NCBI GenBank assembly: GCA_000349905.1
Contig: KB722745.1
Coordinates: 639,723-703,722 of the forward strand
Direction: 5' to 3'
DNA from: Volvariella volvacea V23
Taxonomy: Eukaryota; Basidiomycota; Agaricomycetes; Agaricales; Pluteaceae
DNA: 64,000 nt
Shown here: positions 9,591 through 22,729 of the stretch, one piece after another
Position numbering within the stretch: the stretch's first letter is position 1
How the letters are laid out: the number at the start of each line of letters is the position of its first letter
Made by a program: the position numbers and the translations under genes
The notes under the pieces: model-generated
Told to the model about the DNA's origin: nothing
The model's database searches: none
What the model saw: the letters and a program-made list of their open reading frames with translations, nothing else

Positions 9591-12377
9591 TGACAATGTC
9601 AGTCCCTATCCTAACCGAAGTGTATTACCTTATTCCCCCTACTTCTACGAACGAAAGTGAACCCTCAAGGCCATCTCGTATTCCCGTGCTGTCGTCAATG
9701 CTTTGTTGATTTCACTGTCTCAACAGCCTACTTACAACGTTTCGCATGCAAGCCTTTCCTCGTGTTCATCCTCACCGGTGTATGTACGTCCTCAGGTGGA
9801 TCCCCCCAGCTTTCCCTTTTCTGCGTCAGCCTTTACCTCATCGAGGGAGGCCATCTGATAATATCTGCCTGTACACTGCCGTCTGAGTGCTCGATTCTTA
9901 GGGATCAGTGTTCTTGTTTCTTCCCTCACTTGCTCAGTTGCGATGCCTTATCTACCCCCCATTTATGCGAACCTGTGCTGTTATACCTTGTAGTGGGCTA
10001 CCCTTGTGCTTTTTGTGTTATTTCTCCCCAATATACGATTGCTTTGCTGGCATGTGTAGAACCCTCATCACTGCGCACGGACCGCCTTGAGAGTATTACG
10101 ACAAGATGAGCGCAATGCGTGCGCCACCCGGGTGTTCTTTCCTATTCAAGCGATTTCATTCGGAGTGGCATGGACATGAGGTCGTCCGTTACATCAAGCG
10201 TTGAATGGAGAACCTAGGGATGCAATCGACTATATATATCTGTGAGCCTGTGGGCACACTCCACCCCTCCTACCTTGTGAAAACTGGGAGTGCAGTGGCT
10301 GCCTCGTTGCCACCCCGGGCCCACTGACACGCACGACCCCGATATGGGCCATTACGCACTATAGCGGGCAATTTTGGAGTCGTACTTTGTGTTCGAGGAC
10401 CGTTGTGGATGCAGCCAGAGGCGAGAGTTGGGCGAGATGAAATTTTTTAGGCGTGAAGTGCCCGCGCGCCACCGGTCTCTGGGGCTGTCATCGTGAGGAC
10501 ATCATTACATCAACTGAAGGCTGCCTCGGGAGAGTCCTCAGGTTGGTCCACTCAAGGTCCCGTGAGTGCCCTTAGTTTGTTGTTTCCCGAGCAAGTGGCC
10601 ACCGGCTCTACGCCTTGAGGGGTTGGACCTTGGGTGGCACCAATTTGTGTGGGGCAGGCAAGCGTTTTCTCTGATTCGGGGCAAAGCAAGCCAGGCCAGC
10701 GCGCTTTCAACCTTGTTCACTTACTGGACTTTGAACTGGCAGGAACACGGAAAGCGGTCAAAATAAAGGAGAAAAAAATTACGAGGGTGCACAAATGAGG
10801 GAGGAGGGGGGATTCGACACCCCAGCTATCCATTAGAGGACTTCATCGATCGGGGTGCCAGGATAAAGGTTGTTTATTTCCATTACCCCGCCAATGGACG
10901 TCCCCCATTGTCCCCCATACACGATTTCCAATTCCTCCACACAGGGCAATGCGGTTGGTTGTGGGGTTTGTCGAAACAATTCGACCATATAGGGTATATG
11001 GAATGTTTAGCGCCCGTGGGGGGAGTTTTTGTTCACACCCGTCCGGAGGGGTCGGGCGCACAGGGGCTGACTATGCACTTAGCAAGCCTCTATATTACGG
11101 ATCTTATGATGGAGGTGTTTGTCTCCTTTCTTGGGATTTGCTCGAGGGCGACTGCGCTTTTGGAGCGTTGTACGCTACCGTCGGACGAGAGCGCGTGTGC
11201 GACCAGGTCTCCTGTTTCTGTGGTGGACTTGAGCCTTCACTGTGCCTGTACTTGCCCATTGGGTTTAGAGATGCCCCCATTGCACACTCGTATTTGTAGA
11301 GATCTCCATCCGTCTGTCCTTTTGGTGGTACACATCATCACGAGCGTTGATGGCCGTTCGCAACTGGTGACTTGATCATGGCCACAATTGAACAGGTCAA
11401 GACTGCCTGTCAAGATGTTCCGGACACAGCATCGTTGGCCATCATGCTGCACCGTCTGTGTGTCTGTGTGGAGGGACTTTGGAGTGGATGTTTGCCAAGC
11501 GCTCGAAGCGAAATTCCCTCAACGCCTGACAATACCACACCCTCGTAATGCCTTGTAATGCCTTGGTTGCCAACCCCGAAAATAAACATGAGCAAAACAC
11601 CCTCACACAGTCAGCAGGCTGGGCAATCGTTCCCTACACTCAGCCCATCCAAACTTTTCACAGGCAAGAGCTTAAGCTGCGCGTGCCATCAAAATTCTGG
11701 CACACGCGCCCGGATGGTTTACATAGCCACGGTTAGCCCCAGAAGGCTAAAGGACTCGCAACGTCAAAATTTTCGCCAGGGTTTAGCCGCACGCACTTGA
11801 AACCAAACGGAGATGGTTGGCGACTGGCACCTCGCATGTGGACGGCCAGAGTTTCTACACACGCAACTCCGTGAGCCTGGACTAGGGTTCTGTTGGCGTC
11901 AGAAGATCGTTTCTGCGCTTCCTTTGATGGATGTCCGTCCGAGGGTTCAGACAGTAGCAACGGGATGGAGTGAAATGAAGATAATTATTATGTACATCTG
12001 ATTCTTGTAGGCAGCGAGCGAGGAACGAAGAAGCACAGAGAAATCGGGGTTTGTGAATTGACACCGAGGGGGGTGGGACCTCATGATAGTAGCTATGCTA
12101 TTAACTACGCGATTTTGATTCCTTCCTTCAAATTATAACGAGTACGGTGGTGCCGAGAATGGACTGCGGATATATCGATGGCGCCGAGGGTGCATTGAGT
12201 AGGCAGGCTGGGGAAACATTAATGGCTCGTAGCTAGGGTGGGGATAAATACAAAAAAAGTGTGGACAGTAAGTTTGGGTTAAGAAGGTATGAAAGACAAC
12301 GAAGCGTTGCAGAGGTATACATCGCAAAGGAATGGGGATATATATATATGATGAAATCAGACAGTGACGCTGGGTGC
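9591..12377. other. Intergenic, no gene recognised
   Basis: About 2.8 kb holds the 3' flanks of two convergent genes. Open frames of 100-155 codons occur in several overlapping frames around 10.9-11.4 kb, but none has recognisable motifs, a splice pattern or biased codon use. No tRNA or rRNA was seen by eye. Confidence 0.4.
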
Positions 12378-14886
12378 TTAGTTGGTGAAGAGGATGCGGT
12401 AGATGCGGACGTGGAGGGGTGCACGTCTGCGCTCTGCACGCCACTCGTTCATTTCTTCCACGGTGAGCCAACTCTTGCGACCAGAGTCGAGATCGATCTC
12501 TGAGGCACGTTGAGGGAGGGTGCGCTTCCATGCGAAACCGATGATCCAGAACATCATCATGATTGGTACAGCCAAGAAGACAGCTGCAGAGGTGAGTCAG
12601 CTGGAGGTCTTGACAGTTTACCAAGACCGGGGGACGTACCGAAGAAGTTCTCTGCGATAGCACGGCTGCCAGGTAGGGGGCTGAGAGGGGAGATGGCAAT
12701 GTAGAGTTGGGCGATCAAGACCAGGACGATCAGGATAACACCAAACCATGAGCCATAGACACCACCAAGAGCCTTGAATGGAAGCTCGTCAACGGAGTGG
12801 CCTTGGGCTTTCCATGCTGCACGGAAACGAAGGCTGTGGATATGCATTAGTAAAGTAACTCGCGTAAACCGATCGGTCAACATACTGGCACAAGCAAATG
12901 GCAAGCCATGTGAAGAGGGTGGAGAGACCAGACAAGGCAAGCAGCCACTTGACTATTCAGAGTGTTAATTCTTGTCGAAACGAAGAGGTAAATCTGTGTC
13001 TACTTACAGACATCATCGCCAGCTTCAATAACGTTGACGTAGGCCAATGGAGCGAATGCCATGATGGCCAAGAGAGATGGCAGGGGTCGGGAGGCCTTAT
13101 CGACTAGGAGAGTATTAGATACAGGAAGTGTGCCTCAACAAGAAAGCGTACCGTAGGTGAAGATCTTTGGTGCATAACCGGTCTCAGCAAGAGCAGTGAG
13201 AGTACGAGAGCCGGCATAGACACAAGAGAGACCGATGGAAAGGACGGAAATGCAAATTGTGATGTTGACAAAGTCTACAATTCACCGGATTGTAGGTCTT
13301 TATTGGAACAGAGAGTCACTGTCATGCTTACGGTTCAAACCCCTGATCTTGGCATTGTCCAGAGCGATGACGAAAGGAGATGCAGCAGCACCACCTCCAG
13401 CGGTGAGACGGGGCTCGTTCCAGGGGATGAGGAGACCAATGATAGTAAGGGAGGTGACGTAGATGACGGTCTGAAATCCGCTGGATTAACTGCGGGTGAC
13501 GAAGTAAACAACGAAATACGCACGATACGCCAGAAGGTACCCTTGACAGCAGCTGAAATGCAACATGAGATTATGCGGATTCTGAACCCTTAAACGGAGA
13601 CTTACAAGGCATAGTAGCACGGGGGTTGGGTGTTTCGGAGGCAGCGAGACCAACCAATTCAGTTCCGGCTACGGGAAAGTTAAGGACATATAGAACGGTT
13701 GCGAAGTTGCGCGAACTGACCGAAAGAGAAAGCAGCTAAAGATCGAGTAAGCAACGTAAAAAGTACTCTATAGGATCGCACATACCAGTGACGAACACAG
13801 CGCAAACACCCTTGAAGCCGTTGGCGAATGCACCCGGATCACCCCAGTACCTTCCACCAATGTACTCGTTGTAGATTCCATTGTTGGGGCCACCACCACA
13901 GATGCAGATACTGAAATTCATAAAGAATCAGCGGTAGCCGTTAATCAATGTTTCAGGAACTTACACTCCGATGAAGATGAACATGACGACGACAAACAGC
14001 TTGAGGACTGACGACCAGAACTCTTCTTCAGCGAAACCGAGCGTTCCGAAGATGGAGACGATGACTAGACGAGATACGTCAGCAGGCACTCATATCATAC
14101 AGACAGGTGTTTAACTTACCGATAATAGCCCAGAATATCGTGATCCAGGCGGCGAGCGGTACAGGAGTACTCCAATATTGTACAGTTCTTGACGCGACGG
14201 TAATTTCCAGAGGAAGCACAACAGCCCATTGGAAGACGTAGTTCCAACCCATAGCGAATGCAAAAGAGGGATCCAAGAAACGAACAGCCAAAGTATAGAA
14301 ACCACCAGAGACGGGATACAGAATGGACATTTCACCGATAGCCTAACACAGTGGTAAACATGCCAAGAAATGGGGTTTTGGGAGGTAGAAACCTTACCTG
14401 AGTGACGTTGATTAACATGATACCAATGAGCAACCATGCAATCAAAACACCACCAGGACCACCAGCGTTCAAAGCAGAGCCGGAACCGACGAACAGACCA
14501 GTACCGATGGAACCACCTAGGCCAGATGAGAAATGGGCGGCGGACCGATATCAGGTGGATGCTCACCAACAGCAATCATCTGCAAGTGCCGAGGCTTCAT
14601 CTTTTGCTGAAGCATGGGCGCATCAGCCATCACACGCTCCAAATCATCGACATTGTTGCCACCAGCAACGACTTGACCACTATTGACCCTATCAGCACAC
14701 CGACAAAAGCAAGAATGTTGTTTCGAATACGAACCCAGTGACACCAGGAGCGCGCTTGAAACTCTCGAGGTTCAAGCCAATCTGCGTCAAGAAGGTCTCC
14801 TTGGAGGGGTCATAGAACTCGATCTTCGCAGGAGAGTTCGATTGAACGCTGGAGACTTCAGCGGCCTTCTCTTTCTGTGAAGCCAT
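12378..14886 (-). CDS. Amino acid permease (fungal YAT/GAP type), 15 exons
   Basis: This is a plasma-membrane proton-coupled amino acid transporter of the APC superfamily. Exons, 5' to 3': 14735-14886, 14567-14688, 14398-14516, 14120-14342, 13965-14064, 13786-13910, 13721-13735, 13606-13668, 13524-13552, 13332-13470, 13152-13274, 13008-13103, 12886-12952, 12640-12833 and 12378-12583. The coding total is 1773 nt, or 590 residues. Landmarks are MKPRHLQMIAVGGSIGTGLF at the start of TM1, AIGEMSILYPVSGGFY, AFSFAGTELVGLAA, the LNHFVN segment and SSRTLTALAE-like SRTLTALAETGYAPKIF. About 12 membrane segments are present. The cytosolic N-terminus is about 80 residues, and the C-terminus carries an acidic/basic tail (RASEIDLDSGRKSW). 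All 14 introns are 46-57 nt with GT/AG ends, and exon 7 is only 15 nt. The substrate cannot be told from sequence; broad-range uptake is typical of the family. Confidence 0.95.
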
Positions 14887-17800
14887 TTCTCCAGAGGAAA
14901 GGGGGAAGGAAGAAAGGTGGGGTCCGAAAAGAAGTCGAAGGGGGCCTGATATTTATCAGAGTCGGTGGGTAACCAACGACTCAACACAGTGATTGCCATC
15001 CGTAGCAAACTATTGATCGAGGACCTTTGGCGTACGAAGTCACCATGTGCATGATAAGATGCACCCGGACAGCCAAGAGCTTGGGAGGTCCATACTGATA
15101 TGAATTGGAATGGAAAAATGATTTGCTACGCGCAAATAAAATGTTGACAGTTTTCAACTTTACAATATTTTGTTTGGGCGATGCTACCCGCCCTACCCCA
15201 AAAGGGAAGGGCATGCGACCTGGCTGTTGATCGTTGTACCGAACAGAAATCTGGGTGTGACACCAGGTTTTGTCATTTGCTCCTTTGATAGGTGTGCCTT
15301 TCCGTGTGGTGAGGCGTGCTATCATATCCGTGGAACGATAGTGGTGTCTTCTGTGATGGGTTCTGCCGAACCGTGATGTCCTCGCATATTTTCTGGGTGC
15401 ATAAATGGAGCCGACCTGCACGAGATGACGCAGAGTTGGTTAGTCCGAGTACTTCGACTCCAACGGAAACCGAATAACGCAACTGGAAAATTGAGCGAAG
15501 CCTGGCATCGGAGGCTCGTGTGGCGAGCGACCGACGAGAGCTGGGGACGAACCGGTATTTGTTTTTGTGCGAGTTGCCAAACAAACAGGCTCTTGGCGTT
15601 GTGTGCACCATGTGCTCGCCAGAAGCATGTGCACGTCTTCCCCAGCACACATGATAACTGACTCCCAAGTTCGACGCCCGCAGATTCCATCGCTGCAGGC
15701 CTGGTGCTGATTTGTGCCCCTAGTCTCCCCTAGTCCGCCCTGGAAAGACGGAGCAACATCACCCGTGCTCTGGTCCGGACAGTGTCCCAGCCCCCGAACC
15801 ATCATGCCATAGAGGGATCCACCCCCACTTCCTATCTCATTACAGCACCCTCTATCCATTCTGGTCTCCGGAAACATTATTATATTCCAGCTTCTTGTGC
15901 CTATAAGGACCAGATCTACCGAAGGATCTGAACAGAGCTATCGCTGCAATACCTCACACTACCTTATGCGCTTACTCTGACATCGCACAAGGTTGATGTA
16001 TCATAGGGTGTCTCGTTGTAGTCCTGAACTGTCTTCTCCTGGCCATGACAGATGCTTGGCTCAGCCTAGAGCGAGAGTGCTCGCCTGCGGGTTGTAGAGG
16101 GTCGGTCAAGGCAGGAAATGACAACGCGTGGTCTACCCACCGCCACTCCTGCTGGAACCTAGGTTCGCTGGTGTTTCCAGAGCTCTCCGAATCATCTAAG
16201 CCAATTGAAGCTTTGTTGACACATCGTATGCTGTGAATGATGTATTAGAATCGAGAAGCTGTCTCATGTTGTACGCAATTGTTATGTATCAAAGGGATGT
16301 CCATCAGTGGAGGAGCTTAAATGGATCAAAAAGACCGGCCCTTCTATGTTGGCTTGGCCATAAGGTGCGTACGGTCAGCAATGGGAAGATTGATACCTTC
16401 GTTGGAGAAACGGGCTAGATTCGCGTGACTCTCGAAATTGAAAAAAATCCGCAAAATGAAGACAATCTTTTCGAGCCAATTTTGCTATCGGAGTCGGCGA
16501 CTGTCCTCTCCCGTGGTATTGAGTTTACTCAAGCGCAGCACTGCCCGAGGACGAGATTCCCTTGGGCCTTTATGTGGTTAGGTCTTCCCGTGGGTCGACC
16601 GGTCGTTCTCAACCGGAGCCGTCCAGCTTGTTATCGTCAGCGCTATCCCAGTGAACATTGATATCGTGATAGTGCCGGACCTCAAACTTCTATGCGGGCA
16701 TACAGCGTAGACCCCCTTTCACATGTCATACAGTCCAAGACTTTTGGTGATGGGTCCCACTTGCTCTCATTGCAAGAAAAGTCCTCCCTATCATCCTCTA
16801 TCATCCTGCTCAAGGCACGTACAAATACAAAAACGGGTCCAATTAACATTTGAGTCATATTTCCCCATCGAGGCAACACTCCACCGATAACTTATCAGCT
16901 TCTAGTCGTCTTTGTAGGTTACCGCTTGCATCTTATCTAGCCCAATGGGATTAACGATAACCACTTCCAGACCATGACGTTGGCAGTCGAATTATAGTGA
17001 CTTTGTCGAGCTGCACTTCTGTGCGTATAAGAACCGTCTCATCTCACTACAAGGCACAGCATCTGTCACGAGGCGGTAATCAGTCCATCCCCAGATGGCA
17101 AGCCTGCAATGCCCCAGATGCAAGGAAGATAAGTACTTGTACACGTTCACCGACGGGTTTCAACCCCATCACTCGTTAAGAGTATTAACCTCGAGCGTTT
17201 CGACGATCCCAACATCGAATATCAAGGTACACGAGAACACACCATCTACTTTGGGACTCCGAAGATGATGAACTCACCAGTTCGGATGTTACAGGCGTTT
17301 TCATTAATTCCAAGTCCGTCAGGCCCGAAATTGAAAAAAGTCTCATAAAATACAGTATCCCGATTGCAGGAGACTCATATGGAAAGGCTTCTGTAAGATA
17401 TTGTATTTCCACTGCTTGCCTGCATTTGATGCTCACGGATCTGCAAACACTTCTCATCACAGCGTTTTACGGCACCCGCAAAAAAATTAGGCGGTGGGGC
17501 TAACTGGGCGAGATGTGATCCGACCTGCCAGCCCAGCGATCTACCTCTCCCAATCAAGAGGCCGCTACGCACCAAGATTATGGAGATGAGAGGGTGAATA
17601 TGTCGTCGGTGACCCAAGAATCCAACAATAAATGCTCATTTGTTATGCGCGACCGCCCGAGTCGGCATAGCAGCGTCATCGTCACCGAAAATAGCTCGTG
17701 CGTTGGAAATCGGAGGACGTTGGGCTTGCAGAATCGCTAACACCATATGGGCTTGCTTGACCACACCCGCGGGTTCCTACCGTTCCTGGATCACGTGGTC

Positions 17801-19935
17801 GGATTTGACCAATCAGAGAGCGACTATTGTGCGTCTACGATGATTTCAAAGTACGCGTCATTGTTCCCAGATGTCTATATAGGGCGGAGGGAATAATTTT
17901 CTTGCCCCCACATCGTCACAAAGGGCAATTACGGACCCCGCCGAAATGCGGGTCGTCGTTTGCATATCGAATTTGAATTTCGTGAAAAGCTGGGGTGGTG
18001 CCAGTTGGTGGTCGTCGGCTCGCAGTCGCTGTGGTGGTTGCTCTCCTGCAAATCGGAAACGCGTCGCAGGTTGCCAACTTGGAAGGGCCTTCCTGAGTCT
18101 TGTCCAATTTTGCTTGTTCGTGGCGGCTGTTCGCTTAGAGACCAGCGTCAAGGGCAAATGGATATCAACCCATATATGACAACAAAATTTCCGTGCCTGA
18201 TGGCGGCCAAAGTCGGTCCTGGTGCACCACATGGGACAGGACCCCCGTCAAGTTTGCTCGCGTCCGCGCCGTCTCCGGGTTCAATTGAGTTGCTTGTCTG
18301 AAGGGGAAGTTGCACGCGTGCGTGGGTTGCATGGTCGCATAGGTTTCGCTATCGCTATTGAATAAAGATGGTGTCGTGCGACACAAAAATACCAAGAGGA
18401 AAAAACTTGGATGATGGATCGACAGGCGTCGTGTCTTGTCGTATTTTGTGGCGGGAGATCTCATATATCAGACTCGCCTGGCTCTGGACCCTCTCAATCG
18501 AGATATCCGCCTGGACGGGGGTAAGTCCCAAGCGACCTCACACGAGTACGGGTAGCGGTTGTAATAATGCCATTGACGCTGACAGCACCGAGAAGTTGCT
18601 CTTCCTCCTCTCTAGCACGCGAGCACTATTTGCCTTTCATACTTACTCGACAACCCTGATCGCGCTAATTGTGCTGTTTTTCGTATGCTAACTGTGGCGC
18701 TGGGGAGCAGAGGCAAAATCGCATCGGGTATTGCCAGCGAGGTGAGTGATCATTGGAAAGAGTGCAGTGGCCACCACCTAGACTTCTTGTAGTTCGCAGC
18801 CAAGTACCAATATCCTGCGCGCAGACTAAGCCGACCCCGCTGGATCTGAATGGTAGCCGCCTGTAGCTGCTCTCCTCGTTCGACAATTCCACATCAGTCA
18901 CTAGTACACCCTGCTTCCAGCATTTCCGCCTGTTCTAATAGAAGTAACGATCCAGATTAGTCTGGGCACATTGGGGAGGAGTATGTAAAACAATGCTAGC
19001 GCTGGCTACTAGTAGTTGTGAACGCTATGTCCAAGGGCGAAGTGCTAGCCGACATTATCACATGCAAATTGCAGCGTCTGTCTTCTACACCCTTTCCTTT
19101 CGACTATGCGCCCATACCTTCCACTCCCATTCCATCTCTGCTTTTTGTGAGCGCCTTTCTCTGTCCAGGTTGGGTTAGAATAAAGTCTGTAAGTTTCATC
19201 AATATTCCCCGTTTGGGCCCAGCTTTTCTGGGTACAAATTACTAGGTCGTGGAAAGCGGACTCTAGACTTTGCGAGCTAATTGACATGCGCGGATCGAGG
19301 GATCACTTCCACGGATATAACGCAGGGTGTCCGAGAAGTCGGCAGGTATACATTTGATGGTGTCGCGGAGGTCTTGGTGCAGAAAGATGGGATGCCCAGC
19401 CAAAGCACTCGGTAAGCTGGGATTCCACACTCATAATCCCATGGCATTCCTCATCTACGTGCGTAACGTATATCACTGCGATTGATATGATATGGAGCAG
19501 TACTTATACATCCTCTCCCTGATCAAAGCCGACGCAATACTTAGTACTCGGTTTCGTGTTCCACAGTCACTGGCACGATAGCCGGCCCTCGAGCCATGCG
19601 CAACATTAGCCACAGAATTGTTATCATTTATCACCTACCAAAATAGGTTCTCTAGCGTAGATCGTAAGGGGTCCGCCTTATGCTGGCAACCTATGTACAA
19701 TGGTAGGACCAAAAACACCCACCCAGACCTTGCAGTTCCCGGCGGGCATGGCTACTTGGAGGTCGTGTGTTTCTAGCGCGTCTGCAGCGTGGGAAGAAGC
19801 CGGACTGAGCCGAGCTAAATGAGGTGTTAGTGAATGCCCCTATCATAATCTACTATTTCTACTCCCTTCTCCCAACCTTTTACTGATGCCAAAGCTAACC
19901 CATCAACTGAGTGCTCAGAAGAGTGGCCAGCCATT
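14887..19935. other. Long gene-poor stretch, no gene recognised
   Basis: About 5 kb separates the permease start from the next coding-like sequence. Only short overlapping ORFs in competing frames are present, without recognisable motifs or consistent splice sites. The first few hundred bases are the permease promoter. No LTR pair, tRNA or long repeat was seen by eye; old, decayed transposon sequence cannot be excluded. Confidence 0.4.
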
Positions 19936-20067
19936 ATGGTTCAGGTCAGACGTCGAAAGAAGTCTGGTTCATTTGCACGGTATGACTTCACCGCGGAAGA
20001 CATCTCGTTCTTTCCGGAGGATGACACCGTGAGAGATAAGGGTCAGAGAAAACTACCTTAAATCACG

Positions 20068-20673
20068 TTGATTATGGAATTGGGAGTCCTACCAACCGCT
20101 TCAACTCCGTCTTCCGCTTCGAAGGACATCATTTGGCAACCTCGCCAGAGGCATAGCAGCGGGAGTCAACCTAGTGTGCATCCACGATATAACATATGGG
20201 CATACGGTTGTTCTATTTATAGAGCAGTTGGTCGGAAGAGAAAAGTAATGACGCAGCTGGCATTGGCTATGCATGACTTAGTAACGAAACACCCCCGTCA
20301 TAAAAACCCAGGAGTTCTGAGACAGAAGCCTTTATGGCGTGGAACTTATGCTTGCTATTCATGGATTCGAGAGAAGCGTCTTCAAGGCACAGATCAACTT
20401 AGTGAAGTAATGGAAGACGAAGATGTGGAGATGCGATGTGAAGGGCTGATTTCAGAGGATGAAAGTTCGGAGAGCAGTGAGGGGGATAACGCCATCGGCG
20501 GGGAGAATGATATGATGGTAGACTCAGAACCATGGCCAGGCATTGATGAAGAGGACGATGAGATGGCAGCTTCGGAGCCCTAGTCGAGTATCGATGAGGA
20601 GGATGACGAAGATTTAGAACCCTGGCCGGGAATTGATGATACTATGACATATTCAGACTCGCGTCACCTAGGA
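20068..20673 (+). pseudogene. Unrecognised ORF with acidic EPWPGIDEEDD repeat tail and in-frame stop
   Basis: An open frame of 171 codons (20068-20583) has no recognised domain in its basic N-terminal part, then an acidic C-terminus. The tail contains EPWPGIDEEDDE, then EP-stop-SSIDEEDDE, then EPWPGIDD, after which the same frame runs on to a TAG at 20671-20673. The stop at 20581-20583 (TAG) lies exactly where the repeat predicts a Trp (TGG), so it looks like a nonsense change. A basic 41-codon ORF at 19936-20061 (starting MVQVRRRKKSG) lies upstream in the same frame and could be an earlier part of the gene, ended by TAA. The gene is probably decaying, though a short active form is possible. 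Confidence 0.4.
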
Positions 20674-21022
20674 TACTAGCAACTCAGTTATTTAGTTATT
20701 TAAAGCGGGCACCTTTGCGAATACCTTCCTCCAATGTAGCCCGGTTTTCATTGCTAAGTAGATATCGAGAAAATAGGTATGGAGCGCGAATCAGGTTGAC
20801 TTTAGTGCAGTGTTGGTGATGGTTTCGAGATACGGGGTGAAAGTTCCTTGAGTGTAAAATTGTCGTAATGTGTAGCGTAAGCATTTTCTTACGCAGTAGT
20901 GCATAGGTTGTGTATCGTTTTAATATCGCTGGATTAAAATGTATAGGGAACTTGGTGGGACATACGACAAACACAGGATAGTGGTTGAGCACGAGAAAAA
21001 CGACAGGCGGTGGAACGGTCAC
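20674..21022. other. Intergenic, convergent 3' flanks
   Basis: No coding feature is supported. This stretch lies between the acidic-tail ORF and the 3' end of the minus-strand F-box gene. Confidence 0.4.
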
Positions 21023-22463
21023 TCAGAACGTGAATATAACGACCTCTGAGGCATGCCAATCTCCCTAAAGGCGAAGCACAACGATCAGCACATCACACAC
21101 TGCGCTTAGCTTCTCGAATAGTTCACCTGAATCATGACTATCCCATCGTCATTCATCCACACGTCGCTCACATCCCGACCTATCAAAGGACTCTCTAGTA
21201 CATTCCAAACGCATGGACACCTCCGGTCCAGCAATCCTTTCTTCAGTTGCAGCATATCTTCATCTTCGGATGTATCCCAGTGGTCCAAGAGTGGGAAATT
21301 ATCAAGACACCCATTCATCTTTTGAAATTCCTCGAAATCGTCTTGACAAGTTTTGACGTCTGATAATCTATCAAATAGAGTTTGATAGTAGCGGTGAGTT
21401 GCATCCTCAGTCTCCTGGGTCAATCTCTTGATGCGATGTCGATTGAAGTCGTAACACACAACCAAAACACCTTGATCACCTTGATTATACACAACCACCA
21501 TGCGTGTTCCGTGTACGGCTAATTTTGCATCTTTGAGCGTCGCGATTGAAGCTCGTGTGGACCAGACCTGCCAAGGGGTGCAGAGGGTATTTCTCTGTTT
21601 AGCTCGACGGAAATCAAGCGAGCCATCATGCTTCCTTGCAAAAAGATCTGATGGGAGCACCGAGATGTATGTCCTGTCATGGGAGTGCGTAAAAGTCTCG
21701 ATTTGAAGGAGCAATAGGGCATCATCATGTGAGAACGTCGAAGTCTCTGGGGACTCTGACGAGAGATTAGCACTATCTGTAGTGTCGTATTCTGAGCTCG
21801 TAGGGCTAAGGCCGGCTTGCAAAATAATGTTCATCCGGGGCAAGTACTGTAAGGGCGATGGGAGGAGAAAGGTATGCAAGGCCACAGAATAGATATTGTA
21901 CGATTGACCCGGTTCCAGTCNNNNNNNNNNNNNNNNNNNNNNNNNNNNNNNNNNNNNNNNNNNNNNNNNNNNNNNNNNNNNNNNNNNNNNNNNNNNNNNN
22001 NNNNNNNNNNNNNNNNNNNNTCGCAAATGAAAAATGGGCGAGGGCAGCAGATTCACTGGCGGAATGGGAACGACTTTTGCATTTTTGGAAGTCATACTGT
22101 TCCATGCGAGTCGATACCTGGTCAGATGCTCGAGCTTTTCCGTGATAGAGCCCTTATATCGCATAGGATCAGTCAAGTTGGCAGCAAATAAAGCAAACCT
22201 GTATTGCAGCGTCGTCGAGGAGACGATAGCATTGCGCATTGGACGGCAGATCTAAGAGCACCATGGAAGTAATAACTTGAAATAAAAAACTGGTACAAGC
22301 TCACCAATGTGCAATTCAAGATAGTAGGGACATCTAGCTCGTCAAAAATCGAAAGGAAGATGAGTAGTGAAAACACAGGGACCGTCGAATCTGCAGTACG
22401 GGTCTCGGCATAGTCGTGACCCATCATGCTTTTCTTGTTTTGTGTTGATGAAGTAGAAGGCAA
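21023..22463 (-). CDS. F-box protein of the agaricomycete type, interrupted by an assembly gap
   Basis: Three exons are proposed: 22305-22463, 21127-22251 (containing 100 N) and 21023-21064, about 441 residues if the gap length is true. Near residue 30 is an F-box: VPVFSLLIFLSIFDELDVPT then ILNCTLICRPMRN. It is followed by TTLQYRFALFAANL and RYRLAWNSM, the layout of agaricomycete F-box proteins that feed substrates to SCF ubiquitin ligases. The C-terminus has CPCVWNVLESPL and DVSDVWMNDDGIVMIQ, typical of the beta-rich part of this family. The final intron (21065-21126, GTGAAC donor, CTTTAG acceptor) adds a last 13-residue exon ending in VVIFTF; this junction is less certain. The frame is the same on both sides of the gap. 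The bound substrate is unknown. Confidence 0.75.
21921..22020. other. Assembly gap (100 N)
   Basis: Exactly 100 undetermined bases, the usual placeholder for a scaffold join. It lies inside the large exon of the F-box gene. Confidence 0.99.
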
Positions 22464-22729
22464 TAGAGTGCCAACAGCAGCACGTCCAGCCGCTGTGAGC
22501 CCTCCTGACTTAGGTTAACTGACCCTGCTTGCCATATCGGTACTAGATCATTGTCAGGCACGTTCCTGCGCACCATTGGTGCTTTTATCCGCAGTCAAAA
22601 CGACCTGCGGAAGCAGCCCATCCTGATGCAATACCGTACTGAACCCCAGGCTCATAAACTGGAGTACTGTATGGATTTTCCTCGTCAACGCGACACCATC
22701 AATTTCCTCTGCTTGCAGCGTGTCCTCTC

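Noticed and set aside
10908..11375. Plus-strand ORFs of 155 and 116 codons overlapping each other
   Set aside because: Two frames are open over the same stretch, neither with motifs, introns or a recognisable product; most likely chance.
17880..18470. Competing ORFs on both strands of up to 124 codons
   Set aside because: Both strands are open at once with no conserved motif or splice pattern, so no gene can be supported.
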